From Doryteuthis pealeii (taxonomy: Eukaryota; Mollusca; Cephalopoda; Myopsida; Loliginidae): a stretch of 64,000 bases of DNA. Both the position numbers and the translations under genes were made by a program. Position 1 is the first letter of the stretch. The number at the start of each line of letters is the position of its first letter. Under the pieces are notes generated by a model. The model saw only the letters and a list, made by a program, of their open reading frames with translations, was not told the DNA's origin and made no database searches. This document shows positions 34,550 to 46,125 of the stretch, piece after piece. Location: assembly GCA_023376005.1 (NCBI GenBank), contig CM042145.1, forward strand, positions 19,270,431 through 19,334,430, in the 5' to 3' direction.

Positions 34550-35815
34550 CAGAAAAATTGAAGGAGGTGGGTGACAATTTTACTTTTTCTGGATGATTTG
34601 AATGGAATTACCTAGTCGCAAAAATGGTGACTCTTTGTAAATTATTTAGGTCTGTAAAATGAGTTCTAGAGCTTTCCGCTACTACTAAAAATTGGGTTAT
34701 AAAAGCATTTTTGCACAAGGAATCCAAAAATACTATTAAAAAATCTTAAAGTCAACCAATTTTAAGTTATTGATGATTTCTGATTTTTTTCTCGCAAGAT
34801 CAGTATCCTGATGTATTTTACAGACAAAAATAGATTACAAAAAGTGGCCATTTTTTGTAACCCCACCAAATTTTGGAGAGCTAAAAATCAACATAACTTG
34901 GCCAAATTTTTTGAAATCGGAAGCTCAAATTTTGAGGATTGTCTAACGTTAACATTGTCCACACCTGGAAAAAATTTCAGAAAAAATTGAAGGGGTGGTG
35001 ACCATTTTACTTTTTCTGGATGATTTGACATGGAATTACCTGGATTGCGACATGGTCACAAAAAATGGTGACTTTTGTAAATTATTTAGGTCTGTAAAAT
35101 TGAGTTCTAGAGCTTCCCTACTACTAAAATTGGTTATAAAAGCATTTTTGCACAAGGAATCAAAAATACTATTAAAAAATCTTAAGTCAACCAATTTAAG
35201 TTATTGATGATTTCTGATTTTTTCCTCGCAAGATCAGTATCCTGATGTATTTTACAGACAAAATAGATTACAAAAAGTGGCCATTTTTTGTAAACCCACC
35301 AAATTTGGAGAGCTAAAAATCAACATAACTTGGCCAATTTTTGAAATCGGAAGCTCAAAATTTTGAGGATTGTCTAACGTTAACATTGTCCACACCTGGA
35401 AAAAATTCAGAAAATTGAAGGGGGTGGGGTGACAGTTTTACTTTTTCTGGATGATTTGACATGGAATTACCTGGAATTGCGACATGGTCACAAAAATGGT
35501 GACTTTTGTAAATTATTTGGTTCTGTAAAAATGAGTTCTAGCTTCCCTACTACTAAATTGGGGGTTATAAAAGCATTTTTGCACAAGGAATCAAAAATGC
35601 TATAAAAATCTTAAAGTCAACCAATTTTAAAGTTATTGATGATCCTTGCAAGATCAGTTATCCTGATGTGTTTGCGGACAAAAATAGATTACAAAAAGTC
35701 TCCATTTTTTGTAAACCCCACCAAATTTGGAGAGCTAAAAATCGACATTAACTTGGCCAATTTTTGAAATCGGAAGCTCAAATTTTGAGGATTGTCTAAC
35801 ATTTTAATTAGTCCA
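34550..35815 (-). repeat. 440-bp tandem repeat array, mirror of 19150-20445
   Basis: Three units in reverse complement. This is one of the noisiest stretches: many single-base deletions and insertions relative to the left arm, yet all unit boundaries are retained. Confidence 0.9.
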
Positions 35816-36009
35816 CATCTTTCAATTTTTCGTTTTATTGAACCCACTAGATTTTTTCTTATTATTTGTTTTTGAAACAATATTCAATTGTATTATTGTA
35901 CAAACTGACAATTATAAAGAAATACAAAGTTGATTTTTCCACTAAATTTTTAATAGCTGTCAGGAGATCCTTAAAGTATAATATAATTGAGCATTTAAAC
36001 ACTAGAAAA

Positions 36010-36075
36010 GGGATTTCCATATAAAGTCTTAACGTAAACAAAGGGGAACACTCTTAGGTTTAGGGTTTAGGGTTG
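36010..36075 (-). mobile_element. Telomere-loop foldback, family B, truncated mirror of copy 2
   Basis: cgtaaacaaaggggaacact followed by a short TTAGGG-like tract. The truncation is the same as in the left arm. Confidence 0.7.
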
Positions 36076-36476
36076 TAGTTTCAATTCTTTTTATGTTTCA
36101 AATCTTACAAAGTTACCTCCCTTGTATTGTTGTGACTGAGTACCGAAGCACAACCAAAAATTATAGAGACGGCCAAGGGGAATAATAATGGTCTAAGGAA
36201 GTAACTTTGTGTCTAAATTTGTTTGATGTAAGCGTCCAGAATGATGTCAGACATGGTTTTTACAGGTTCTCATTACAAAAAAGCCATATATTTCTTTCTC
36301 TGAATTCAGATCAACATTTCTAGATATTCAAAATTATCTAGAATTTTTGGTGCATATCGCATTAAATGCGTCCTGGCCTGCTGCCCTAAAAAAACTAAGT
36401 GGCACCTGCTGAAAAACCATCCTGCACTATAATTGAACTGTCTAACTGTTTGAAGGTGTTTTTTCCCGAAAGTTGA

Positions 36477-36483
36477 GTATATA

Positions 36484-36519
<36 letters not shown>
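36477..36519. repeat. (TA)n microsatellite, mirror of 18455-18499
   Basis: TA tract interrupted by tata-tt, mirrored position. Confidence 0.9.
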
Positions 36520-36521
<2 letters not shown>

Positions 36522-36999
36522 ATCACAGCGGCAGTGTGGAGAGGGGGATTGCTGCATGGGCAACAGCTCATCCTCCATATGAACCTGGCAAAGGCTATGA
36601 AGTTCAAAAAAAGAAAAAAAGAAAAACACTTTGAAACTACTCCATCGTCTCTGTAGACGGAGGGCTGCCAACAACAATATATTTACATATACATTACAAT
36701 ATATATATATATATATTTATATATGATATGCAATTGTATGATTGTTTTATTTTCAAAACTTCAGTCGAATTCATTTAAAAATATGTGACAGTTTTTCTTT
36801 TAATTAAAATAAAATGAAAATACCAAAGAAAAAGAAGACATTTTAAAAGGTAAAATATTTACATTTACTTGTCGATAAAAAAACCCTGGTTGGTGGCTTA
36901 CTTTTAACGCCTTCAAACCACTAAAGTTATTTGTTTGATAAAAAACGCATTTAAATCACTAGAAAAATATCTTAATTTTTAACCCTCCCGGTTAAAATA

Positions 37000-37430
37000 T
37001 TTAAATTTACTTGTCAAAAAAGACTTGGGCGGGGGGTAAAATATCGCTTTCATATCGCATTAACTTTCAGAAAAAATGCCTTCAAACAGCAAGGAGTTCA
37101 ATCGTAGCGAGGGTTGATTTTTTCAGCAGGCACCGTTTAGCGTTTTTTGGGCAGGAGGCCAGAACGCATTTATGCAATATGCACCAATTATAGTTTCAAA
37201 GTAACTATTCTTCATACAAACTGCTAAAAAAAATATTTTAAATTGGGAAGAGTTTAAATATTTACATTTACTTGTTGAGAAAGATTTGGGAGAGGGGTAA
37301 AATATTGTTTTTCGTATTGCATTACTTTCAGGGAAAATGCCTTCAAACAGCTAGGGGTTCAAGTAGGGTTGATTTTTTCAGCAGGCATCACTTAGCGTTT
37401 TTTTTAAGGCAGGGAGCCTATGTGATAATA
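37000..37430 (-). repeat. Dispersed repeat D, mirror of 17550-18000
   Basis: Two copies of cagcaggca...agcgttttt on this side, in reverse complement. Confidence 0.75.
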
Positions 37431-37630
37431 CCGAATTTTCCACAAACTGAATATGAAGGTCAAGGTCAGCATTTAGCTCACCAGCAGCAGCAGTTTGGAC
37501 CCCCTGATATAAGATATTTTTGTGACATATAACATCTTCCCTTTTACCATTTATATTACAGTATCAGTATATGGGGTTTTAGTCTATGTACACATACTAC
37601 TCATCTATGTCATCTGAGTAAACATTATCT

Positions 37631-37827
37631 GGTTATTCCTATGAGTCTAACATAAACAAAGGGGAAACCACTCTTGACTGATAAATTTATTTATTATTCA
37701 TGATCTACTAGGAAAAAAGAAAACGGGGTAGAGTTTAGGTTTTAGGGTTAGGGTTTAGGGGTTAGTTTAATGGGAAAATAAATAGATAATTTATAGTCAA
37801 GACTATGTTAGATTATAGGAATAACCC
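37631..37827 (-). mobile_element. Telomere-loop foldback, family B, mirror of copy 1
   Basis: The right arm of the element is partly deleted (agtcaagactatgttagatt), so this twin is shorter than 17127-17333. The loop is TTAGGG-type (37737-37765). Confidence 0.75.
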
Positions 37828-38799
37828 ATTATTCTATGAGATATTCCAATTTCATATAGAACCTGGAGAGTTTTTTCTGAACCATTTTTGAGAAAATAGT
37901 TAGAGCGGTTTATATGGCATCTTGTATTTCAATTTTTGAGCCAATCTATTCTTAAGCCATCAAATCTGATATGTTTTATTAGTTTTTATCTATTAAAAAT
38001 GAAGTTTCCGGTCTCTATTTGTCTGTAACCAAAACTACAAACAAAAGCTTATGTCACATTACTCAAAATCGTCAATACAATAAAGAAAACATTGTTTTGA
38101 AACTAATTTGAATTTAACTATGAGAACTGATTTTATTAGAAAGAACACAATAGTTATTTGAATTTATGTCTATTATTTTATTAGAAAGAGACATGGAATA
38201 AAATTGCCCGCGTCTGTTGTAGGCTGCTGAGCACTGAGTCTTTTCAAAAGATGCTTCCTGTGGTTCACCGACACTATACCTGATGCCACTTCCACCATAC
38301 ATATGCCACATGCGTTACACATACATGCATATTACTACTGTAAACTGTTCAGTTCCTGACACAACATTATTCTGTGTACTTGACATGAGACTTTGATGAG
38401 TTGTGTGCACCTACTGTTATTTCAAACACATAGTTAGAATTTATGTCTATTATTAAAAAATAGATTTCAAAGATCTGTTTATATTTTTTGTGAAAGAGCG
38501 TGTCAAAAAAATCCTTTTACACTTTTGGACATCGATAAAATCAAGATATAATTTTAAAAAAATTCTTTTTTTACCACAGATTAAATATTTGTTAAATTTT
38601 AATAACATTTTGTAGAATTTTAGAATTCAGTATGTTAAAAAAAAAAATAAAAAAAGATATTGTCGTCTGTCACAAAACGAAAAACTTCCACCCCCTTAGG
38701 CAATATCTTTCAAAAAAATTAATTTTTACACTGCCCAGAGAGCGTTTTTTGTTTTTGTTTTTTGCTAGTATTCATGATGTAATGATGATTTGTGTGTAT

Positions 38800-39240
38800 C
38801 ATCATTCTCATCATAATTTGCCACATTTAGCATGGATATCAATGACAATCTCTTGCCAACCTTCTCTATCATTCATTGTCTCCGACAGGTCCTTTGTGCA
38901 GCATCCAGTATCCACGCAGAGCTGGTCAATGTAGGTCCTTGCTGGGGGGTCCCACATTAGCATGTCATATGTGGGTTCCACAGGAGAGATGTTGCTTATG
39001 ATTTTCATCCTTGCTTCTCCAGCAGTGTCCAGCATGCCTTGTCCGTCTCACTTGGGATGGTTTGTGAGATAGTGGGCAAGTGTGGCCGTACAGCTGCTTC
39101 CTTGCGGATGTTGTTTCTACACTTGTCTCAAGTCACACGCAACATTCTTGTGCAGCTCCCATCTAGCTTAATTTCTCCAGCACTTCATTAGGGTCCAAGT
39201 GGTGCAGCCATACAGCAACACTGACACAACTATGTGATAC
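38800..39240 (-). pseudogene. RTE-like retrotransposon 3' end, mirror of 15695-16128
   Basis: The minus strand carries PPARTYIDQLC, TKDLSETMNDREGWQEIVID and an altered (ATG/CAT)n tail (atgatgtaatgatgat). It contains extra frame breaks relative to the left arm. Confidence 0.8.
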
Positions 39241-40111
39241 TATGGTTGAAGGAAACGAACAGGGTCAGAATAAATAAATAAATTGAAAATGAATAAAGAA
39301 AAGAGAATAGGTTAAAGCCAGGCATAAGATAAAAGGGGTGGGTGGTTGACCTTTTTACGAATCCAAAGATTAGGCCATAAGTTTAAGAGACTTGTACGAC
39401 ACCATGAAGTTAGGCCACTTAGTGATAATATTCTTATGCACCCAAGGTATTTAAAAGCAAAGAGGCTATTTTTTATGAGGAATTCTCTTTTGAAAAAAAT
39501 TAATGTTCGAAGTATTGAAGACATTAAGTCTGAGAAAATATTTAATTGCTTTATTTTAAGGGTTAATGATGACTTAGAAGTCCGGCGATTTGATTTAAGT
39601 ACTGGCCATCTGGTGTGTCCGGAGAAGATGGGTGGGAAGAGAGTTTGACATAATACAGCTAAACTCTAGCACTAAGTCAGTTTAGAACCCAGGCCCTAGA
39701 GGTGTTAACGCGGTAGCAGTAGTTAGCCCCGAATCCACAACAAGAGAGGTAGCCAGTAGCAGCCAGTTGGATAGACAGCAAAGTATCACAGACCCCCTTC
39801 TTCCATCTGCGTCTGTTTACAAACACTTGTAGTTGTTTTTTTTTTTTTTCTTTTAATTCTTGTGAACCTGTTTCTGACTCATGCTTCAATTGGCCAGCAC
39901 AGAAATATCACAACGCTTGGGGTCTAGACATGTGCATTGAGGTTGCAGAGCTGCCAGAACAGGTTAGTCTCACACTACAGCTTGGAAAGAATTTGTCATT
40001 TTAATTGTCAGTGAAATTGGATTTGTTGCATAGATGAATGTTACATATCTATAAACATTTATCACACCATCCGCATTTCCTGCAGACAGATTCCCCTTAA
40101 CTAATTTTACA

Positions 40112-40422
40112 GTGAACTCACAGATGGCACGCGGGAGCGACAGGAGCCCCTAAAAAGTGGTTCAAAGACCATATTAAGACAATGCTGAAGAAATGCAAAT
40201 TCACACCTTCAAGCGTGGAGATCTGGCTCCAACAGACAGGGTTGGTGAGTGCTTGCCGCACAGAGCTAAGCAGCTCAATAATGAGATAACAAGACTGCAG
40301 AACGTGACATCTTCATCATTATGAACAACCAAAATGTAGATGGGAATTTCCCCTGCAATGTGTGTGACCACATCTACAAGTCCAGAATTGGACTAATGAG
40401 CCACCATAGGGTCCATAAATGA
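40112..40422 (+). pseudogene. Non-LTR ORF remnant with C2H2 finger, mirror of 14513-14830
   Basis: KKWFKDH, then MNNQNVDGNFPCNVCDHIYK and SRIGLMSHHRVHK with a stop. The stretch from the AER region through the zinc finger is one open frame here but is broken by extra bases in the left arm. The upstream part (acccttcaagcgtggagatc) is more damaged here than in the left arm. Confidence 0.75.
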
Positions 40423-40774
40423 AAGATGGAGTGATGTCATTGTCGTCTGTGATGGACTTTTCAAAAAAAGAAAGAAAAAGAATCTATAAAACCTTATCAT
40501 TCTCGTTGAAATGATTCAACCTGGAAAATCATTCAAATTATTCAAAATGAATTTCCACATTTGAATTATTGCTCGGACAGGCATTGAATAACCCTATTGG
40601 ACTATGTCCACCCAGAATTACCGTTTTACTGACCCAACAGTTTTTTCTAATCTTTTATTTATTTTTTAAAAGGAAATTTTGTATTTGCTTTTTAATTGCT
40701 TGGAGTCAAGATTAATTTCATTAAATGTATCTACCTTTCATTGTTTAGATAGATTAACAAATATGAACAGACTG

Positions 40775-41252
40775 AGATCGATAGATAAATAGATTAGATA
40801 TAAAAAATACTCAGATAGACGATAATAAATTAGTAGATAGATTGTAAATTGATAGATTAGATATAAAGATACTCAGATAGATCAATAGATAAATAGATAG
40901 ATAGATAGATTTGATAAATTGTTAGATAATAAAAATACTCAGATAGATCAATAGATAAATAGATAGATAGATTAGATAGATTGATAGATAGATAGATATA
41001 AAAAATACTCAGATAGATCGATAGTATAGATGATAAATGATAGATAGATAGTATAAAATACTCAGATAGATCGATAGATAAATAGATAGCTAAATTGATA
41101 GATAGATATTAAAAATACTCAGATCGATAGATAAATAGATAGATTAAGATAGATTGATAAAATTGATAGATAGATATAAAAAATACTCAGATAGATCGAT
41201 AAGATAAATAGATAGATAGATTGATAGAAGATAGATAGATAGATATATGGTA
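40775..41252 (-). repeat. (GATA)n compound microsatellite, mirror of 13683-14160
   Basis: gata runs interrupted by aaaaatactcaga at matching intervals, with several unit-length differences from the left arm. Confidence 0.9.
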
Positions 41253-41387
41253 ATCGCAATTATTTGAATCTTCAACTCAACTATTACTTGATTTTATGTC
41301 ATAAAATTAAATAAAAAATCAAATTTAAAAGAAATTGAAATAGATCACTAATTAGGACTGAGCCTATTCTAGTAGTGACCACCCCAA

Positions 41388-41616
41388 GCGGAGTTTAACA
41401 GGTTTGAATTCAGAGTTTTTCCTTCTCCTAGACTGGTTGCCAACTAAGGTTAAGAGCCAGTCTGCCCCTACTATTTACCATAGCTGGAGAGAGAATAGTT
41501 GAATTCATACCTTGCAAGGTATTAGTGCTATGGAAAACTGTAGCTTCGTCCAGGAACTGAACTCAGCTGATGAGTCCATTTCCTATGACTCTAACCAGTA
41601 CACCACCGCACTTCCC
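41388..41616 (-). mobile_element. tRNA-derived SINE S1, mirror of copy 2
   Basis: ctccttctcctagactgg, tagctggagagagaatagtt and gaactgaactcagctgatga in reverse complement of 13309-13555. Confidence 0.8.
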
Positions 41617-41835
41617 ATAACAATAGTAGCAACCTATATCACAACACTTTTTAATAGTAATGCAAACACATTGAAATCAAAATTATATCTTTAGCATTTA
41701 TCTACATATTAATACATTATCTTATATTTTTCTTTAAAACCTCTATATATTTTGTTTACTGTTCTCGTATTAAATTAAATGGTAGCTGAATTGCTAACAT
41801 AAAAAAGACAGGGGAACTTGTTGAAATTATTGTTA

Positions 41836-41871
<36 letters not shown>

Positions 41872-41873
<2 letters not shown>

Positions 41874-42147
41874 ACCCCTCCGCACGAGAGGATGTGACAC
41901 AAGGTCAATTTCTTAAGCAGAGTTTACCGGTTTATAATTCAGAGTTTCCTTCTCCTAGGCGACGTTGCCCTACCAATGATTAAAGCCCAGTCTGTCCTAC
42001 TATTTACCATAGCTGGAGGGAGAGTTAGGATTCATACCTTTCCAGGTATTAGCGCTATTGAAATCATTACCACGCTCCAGGTTTGAACTCAGGGCGACGA
42101 GTCCATTTCCCATGACTTCCATTAACCATTACACCACGCGCTTCCAA
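41872..42147 (-). mobile_element. tRNA-derived SINE S1, mirror of copy 1
   Basis: Includes the (TA)n tail at 41838-41871 and the head acaccacgcgcttcca on the far side. Confidence 0.8.
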
Positions 42148-42367
42148 TTTCACATCACATATCGCTATGTATATAAGGTGTGCTCCAATTCCCACCGAAT
42201 TTATATGACTGAGCCGAGTCACATGGTTTATTCCTTCACCAATTGCTAGCATACTACATGGCTATACACTACTTAAACACTTGATACTGGCCATATTCTA
42301 CTTGCAATCATTTGAGGAGTGACACAATATCAGGATCTTTCTTTACCATAAGATTGTAACAAAAAAA

Positions 42368-42412
42368 GACAGGGACCCTGAAGAGGCTGAGGTAGAATGG
42401 CTGAAACATTGT
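42368..42412 (+). other. PLE-end-like motif, mirror of copy 1
   Basis: gacagggaccctgaagaggc ... ggctgaaacattgtc. The core words ctgaaga and gaaac are kept. Confidence 0.4.
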
Positions 42413-42599
42413 CGTTTTATATATTCATGATAAAGATTAGGACGCAGTCAAAAACATACAAAGTAATATATGTACTTCAGTTGTTAATTGCCTCAATAAA
42501 ATGCGGATTGTTGCTGCAGCTGTTCCAGTTGTAATTTTGCTTGTCATGTTGTTATGTTAGTATGTGGGGATTAAAATAAAATGAAATAAAATTAGAATA

Positions 42600-42890
42600 T
42601 AAAAAAAAACAAACTCCCATGGGCCTTCAGCTGAAGAGACCTCTGTAGCATGTGCAACAAAAAGGACTGTCTCCGACCCCAAAGATATCTCAGCCATTCT
42701 TCGAATTGATGGCTGAACTGGGCCTAGGTCACTCTACTAGCCAGGGAGATATTCCCTTGTTACAGGTGTCTATACCGCGTCAATAAAGCTTAAGTCAATT
42801 TAAAATACCTCTGCCTTTGTCTCTTCCTGTTGTTCCTTAAATCTTCTTTTAACGCGCGAACAACCGAAATGAGATGGGGTTGTAGAGATT
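42600..42890 (+). mobile_element. Repeat R, mirror of 12033-12365 (uninterrupted)
   Basis: aacaaactcccatgggcctt ... ccagggagatattcccttgt ... aataaagctt ... gatggggtt. It has no telomere-loop insert, so it is a second empty-site example, though mirrored from the first. Confidence 0.6.
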
Positions 42891-43127
42891 CAAGGTTATA
42901 ATAATGTTATAACTAGTTGAAACGAACAAACGTCCGACTAGAGTGTTAAACTATAACACAGATGGACTTTAATCAAGCACATGCAATACATATAACATGA
43001 AATGCAAGTGCATAGTAGAGAATACAAAATAAGATATAATAAAATGACACATCATGAATGGAATTACAATATTTAGGGTTATAAAAGAGATCCTAAATGT
43101 ACTACATTAATATAGGGAGTTTAAAAA
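42884..43127 (-). mobile_element. Truncated LTR, mirror of the 3' half of 11513-12032
   Basis: Reverse complement of 11788-12032, ending abruptly at about 43127 where the inverted repeat stops. The 5' half of the LTR is absent. Confidence 0.6.
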
Positions 43128-43374
43128 TCTCTCCCCGATTCATTTCAAAATAAAATTCTTGCCTTCTCTTTGCGCAGCTCCCTTCCACCAAAATACCTCA
43201 TTCTTATTGCATGTATCCTACTTAAAAATTTCCCAATATTGATGAGTGTGTGGAGGGGGTGGGAAAAAATTGAAAATAAAACCCCAAGAAATGAAAAACA
43301 CATGTAAAAGCAGAGTAACCAGAGAAGTAGCAAGTAGCTCTACCATCCCTATTTCTAAATATCTCTCTCTCCAA

Positions 43375-43444
43375 GATATATATATATATTATATATATAT
43401 ATATATATATTATATATCCAAATATATATAGATATATATATATG
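43375..43444. repeat. (TA)n microsatellite, interrupted
   Basis: TA-rich tract with tt and ccaaa interruptions. Confidence 0.9.
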
Positions 43445-43527
43445 GCAGAAGGGTATATACAGCATACACAGTTGCGGAACTTGACAAATTGTTACTGTAG
43501 AATAATCATACTAAGTTCCAATTACCA

Positions 43528-43782
43528 TCGATTGGTAAGACAACGGCAACAAGTAGCCATAACTCGAATACGGATCTAACCTTGTTGCAATCCTACTGCA
43601 GAATGCCAGAGTATTTTATGAAGCCTCATACATCATAGAAACCAAACAGCCAATCAGGACTCAAGAAATGGAATCACCCAAATACACGAATGAACTATTC
43701 TTTGAGTTCCATAAGTACCAGCTGTCTTGGACCTAGTTCAGTTGTGCTTAGCCAGTGCTGTTGTCCAAACCAACAGATTCTG
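43528..43782 (+). repeat. Dispersed element E, single-copy form containing one 61-bp-type unit
   Basis: The segment tcgattggtaagac ... gccagtgctgttgtccaaac is the reverse complement of 63780-64000 plus the first part of the 61-bp minisatellite unit (agttgtgcttagccag...ttgtccaaaccaacag). Here the 61-bp word occurs once; at the other copy it is amplified about 32 times. No coding sequence. Confidence 0.85.
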
Positions 43783-44250
43783 GAAGCCTTCATTATCTTA
43801 ACCAAATTGAATCTTCTTAGGAAAAAGTTTCTGTGAGATTCAAAGAGAATTCTTTATATGTGTGCAGGACTTGGAAAATTGTTACAATACAAAACTGCAG
43901 TGAGCAATTGGCTTGTTAGAAAGATACATTGAAAGACAAAAATTTTATGTCCATAAAACCAAACAGTATAACATGATGACCTTAATATGGCGCTGCAGAC
44001 AGGATCGAACCTGGCAAGCAATTGCCCATTGGATTTCGAATCCATACAAAACTGCAGTGAGGAATTGGTTGTTAGAAAGATACATTAAGACACAAAGACT
44101 TTTATTTCTGAGATTAGCTGACTAGTGATTTGGCTACATACTGTATATTTGTAGGTGCTGTAGACATTTTGTTGTCACGAGTTCCTTCTTTTATATATGC
44201 TATGTTTCCCTGATGGTTAAAGGTGTAAAAATGGCCAAGTATTGACACAA
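43783..44250 (-). repeat. Repeat T, copy 1, with embedded tRNA-Ser(CGA)-like sequence
   Basis: The segment from ggaagccttcattatcttaa through aaaatggccaag matches 44937-45242 with small deletions, and its end also resembles 45485-45560 and 46035-46112. The tRNA-like part lies at 43989-44047. Confidence 0.7.
43989..44047 (-). pseudogene. tRNA-Ser(CGA)-derived pseudogene or SINE head fragment
   Basis: The minus strand reads tggattcgaaatccaatggg (anticodon arm with CGA in the loop TTCGAAA), a serine-type variable arm caattgcttgcc, then aggttcgatcctgtctgcag (T arm and acceptor 3' side). The 5' half with the D arm and A box is missing or replaced. A second, more diverged copy sits at 45149-45205, so this moved as part of a dispersed repeat. 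Confidence 0.65.
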
Positions 44251-44454
44251 TGCTCTGGCTGCATGTTTTGGGCGTGCGACATAGGAGGATATGCAACAGG
44301 CAATGTGTGTGGTTAGTTATATTAGATAAGTAATATGAAGAAGTAAGACAAGCACATATAGGTATATATGTGTGTATGTGTATACAGTGTGATCAATATG
44401 TGTTAGCGTAATGTATATTGTGTGCATGTATGTATATATATATATATATATATA

Positions 44455-44825
44455 TAGTATAATGGTGCTTAATTGAAGTCATACTAATTTTGAAAAATGA
44501 ATTAATTGATAATTAATGAATTAGCGGCATACCTGTTCAAATGTAAGGCTAAACAAATCGAGTAAAAGTCAATCTCTGTATGTACATTTTGGCCTATTAT
44601 CCTCATCAGCAGAGTTATAGACAGGGAGACTGCTCTGTGTGTGATTCGAACCTGACTGTCAAGCTCGCTGATGAGGCTAATAGGCCGAAATGCACATACA
44701 GAGATTGATTTTTTCTCGATTTGTTTAGCCTTACATTTAACAGGTATGCCCACCTAATTCATTAATTATCAATTAATTCATTTTCAAAATTAGGTATGAT
44801 TCAATAAGCACATATTCTCCCAAAA
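44455..44825. mobile_element. Foldback element with (TA)n at one edge
   Basis: The arms aattaatgaattagcggcatacctgttc...gattgactttt and the inverse (gattgattttttctcgattt ... acctaattcattaattatca) pair over about 160 bp around a loop of about 60 bp (cagagttatagacagggaga). The outer ends (gtgcttaattgaagtcatac versus gtatgattcaataagcacat) also pair. A related end occurs at 55525-55565 (acttcaattaagcacatat). Confidence 0.8.
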
Positions 44826-44936
44826 TTGTCGGCTAAGCCATATCAAACACATTGTTTATTTGTTTGTTTACTTTCATATATAGTACAGTAATAGAAATGA
44901 AAAATAATCTAAAATTAAGAAAATCATGGTTAGGAT

Positions 44937-45242
44937 TCCGGAAACCTTCATTATCTTAACCAAAATTGAATCTTCTTAGAAAAAGTTCTGTGAGATTCAA
45001 AGAGAATTCTTTATTATGTGTTGCAGGAACTTGGACAAATTGTTACAATACAAAACTGGTTGAGCAATTGCTTGTTAGAAGATACATTGAAAGACAAAAG
45101 ACTTTTATGTCAAAAACCAACAGTATACTGACTGACCTAATATGGCACTGCAGACAGGATGTGAACATGTGCGAGCAATGCCCATTGGATTTCAAATCCA
45201 ATAAAAACTGCAGTGAGGATTGGCTTGTTAGAAAGATACATT
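44937..45242 (-). repeat. Repeat T, copy 2, with diverged tRNA-Ser-like core
   Basis: Same order as copy 1 with several deletions. The tRNA-like core is at 45149-45205 (ttggatttcaaatccaat). Confidence 0.7.
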
Positions 45243-46125
45243 AACTCTTAAAGTCCATACCACCTCATTCCACCCGGCTGGAATTCACATTTGTTTTCTT
45301 AATCTACCCAAACGATAGCCTTTTCTTTAAATGTAATACATAATATACAAATTTAAAATATTGCAGTCTTTGGTGTATAGGAATAACAGGTAAATTTTAA
45401 TGAAAAGGCCATTTTTAGTCATTTATATATATCTTTATAGGATGGGCTAAGGACTTAGAAAATTCTCACAGATGTTAATGAGTTAAGAGACAAAAGACTT
45501 TTATCTGAAAAATATAGCTATGATTTTTGCTGCATACTTGTATTTTTGTAGGTGCTGTAGATATATGGTGGATGTAAGGGCTGTTTGATGTTTTTGTATT
45601 AAGGTCACCAGTTTGAGGTCAATAATCAATAAAATATTCAAACATTTAGTTCAAAGTCACACGGCAGTCAGTAGAAAGTAATACTCTGTTCTCATAAAGG
45701 TTGATAAAGAGAGATAGATAGATAGATATTAGTTCATACCTTCTTATAAGTGAATGTGCTTTATCTTACTTTAAAGTGACGTGGATTTGGTTAGAAGAAT
45801 AATTTCTTTCTGGTTGGGATCCGAAAAGTTGTTTTTTTTATAGTCCGAGGGTAGGCTCCAAAAGGGTCTATTGATAAATTTCCTTTTAGGCGCAAACGTC
45901 TCTGATTGGTTGAAAATGTACAAATTTTGATTTTGATTTTTCTTTTTCACTAGGGTGCGCAATCCTGCGCAAACAATTAATTTTTGTCATTTGACTTTTG
46001 TTCGTCGTAGTAAGAACTTCCGGTCCACCACAGATATTTTGTTGTCCCGGATTCCTTCTCGTTATTTATGCTATGTTTTTCCCTGATGGTTTAAAGGCGT
46101 AAAAATGGCCAAGCTTATACATTTA
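45243..46125. other. Unassigned sequence with repeat T fragments
   Basis: Fragments at 45485-45560 and 46035-46112 resemble the end of repeat T. Between them is unique-looking AT-rich sequence, and a short GATA run lies at 45711-45730. No gene is recognised. Confidence 0.5.

Larger units (their letters stand above)
27539..43127 (-). repeat. Giant inverted repeat, right arm (about 15.6 kb)
   Basis: This is the reverse-complement copy of 11788-27487. Pairing is nearly perfect near the centre (27539-31300) and becomes rougher outward, with frequent one-base losses (for example 34900-35600). It is not simply an eroded copy: at about 40300 the right arm keeps an open reading frame where the left arm (about 14622) has extra bases and a stop. 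The outer end stops inside an LTR-like element (gggagtttaaa, about 43127), and the sequence beyond is unrelated to the left flank. Confidence 0.95.

Noticed and set aside
43989..44047. A functional tRNA-Ser gene
   Set aside because: The D arm and 5' acceptor strand are missing and the sequence is part of a dispersed repeat.
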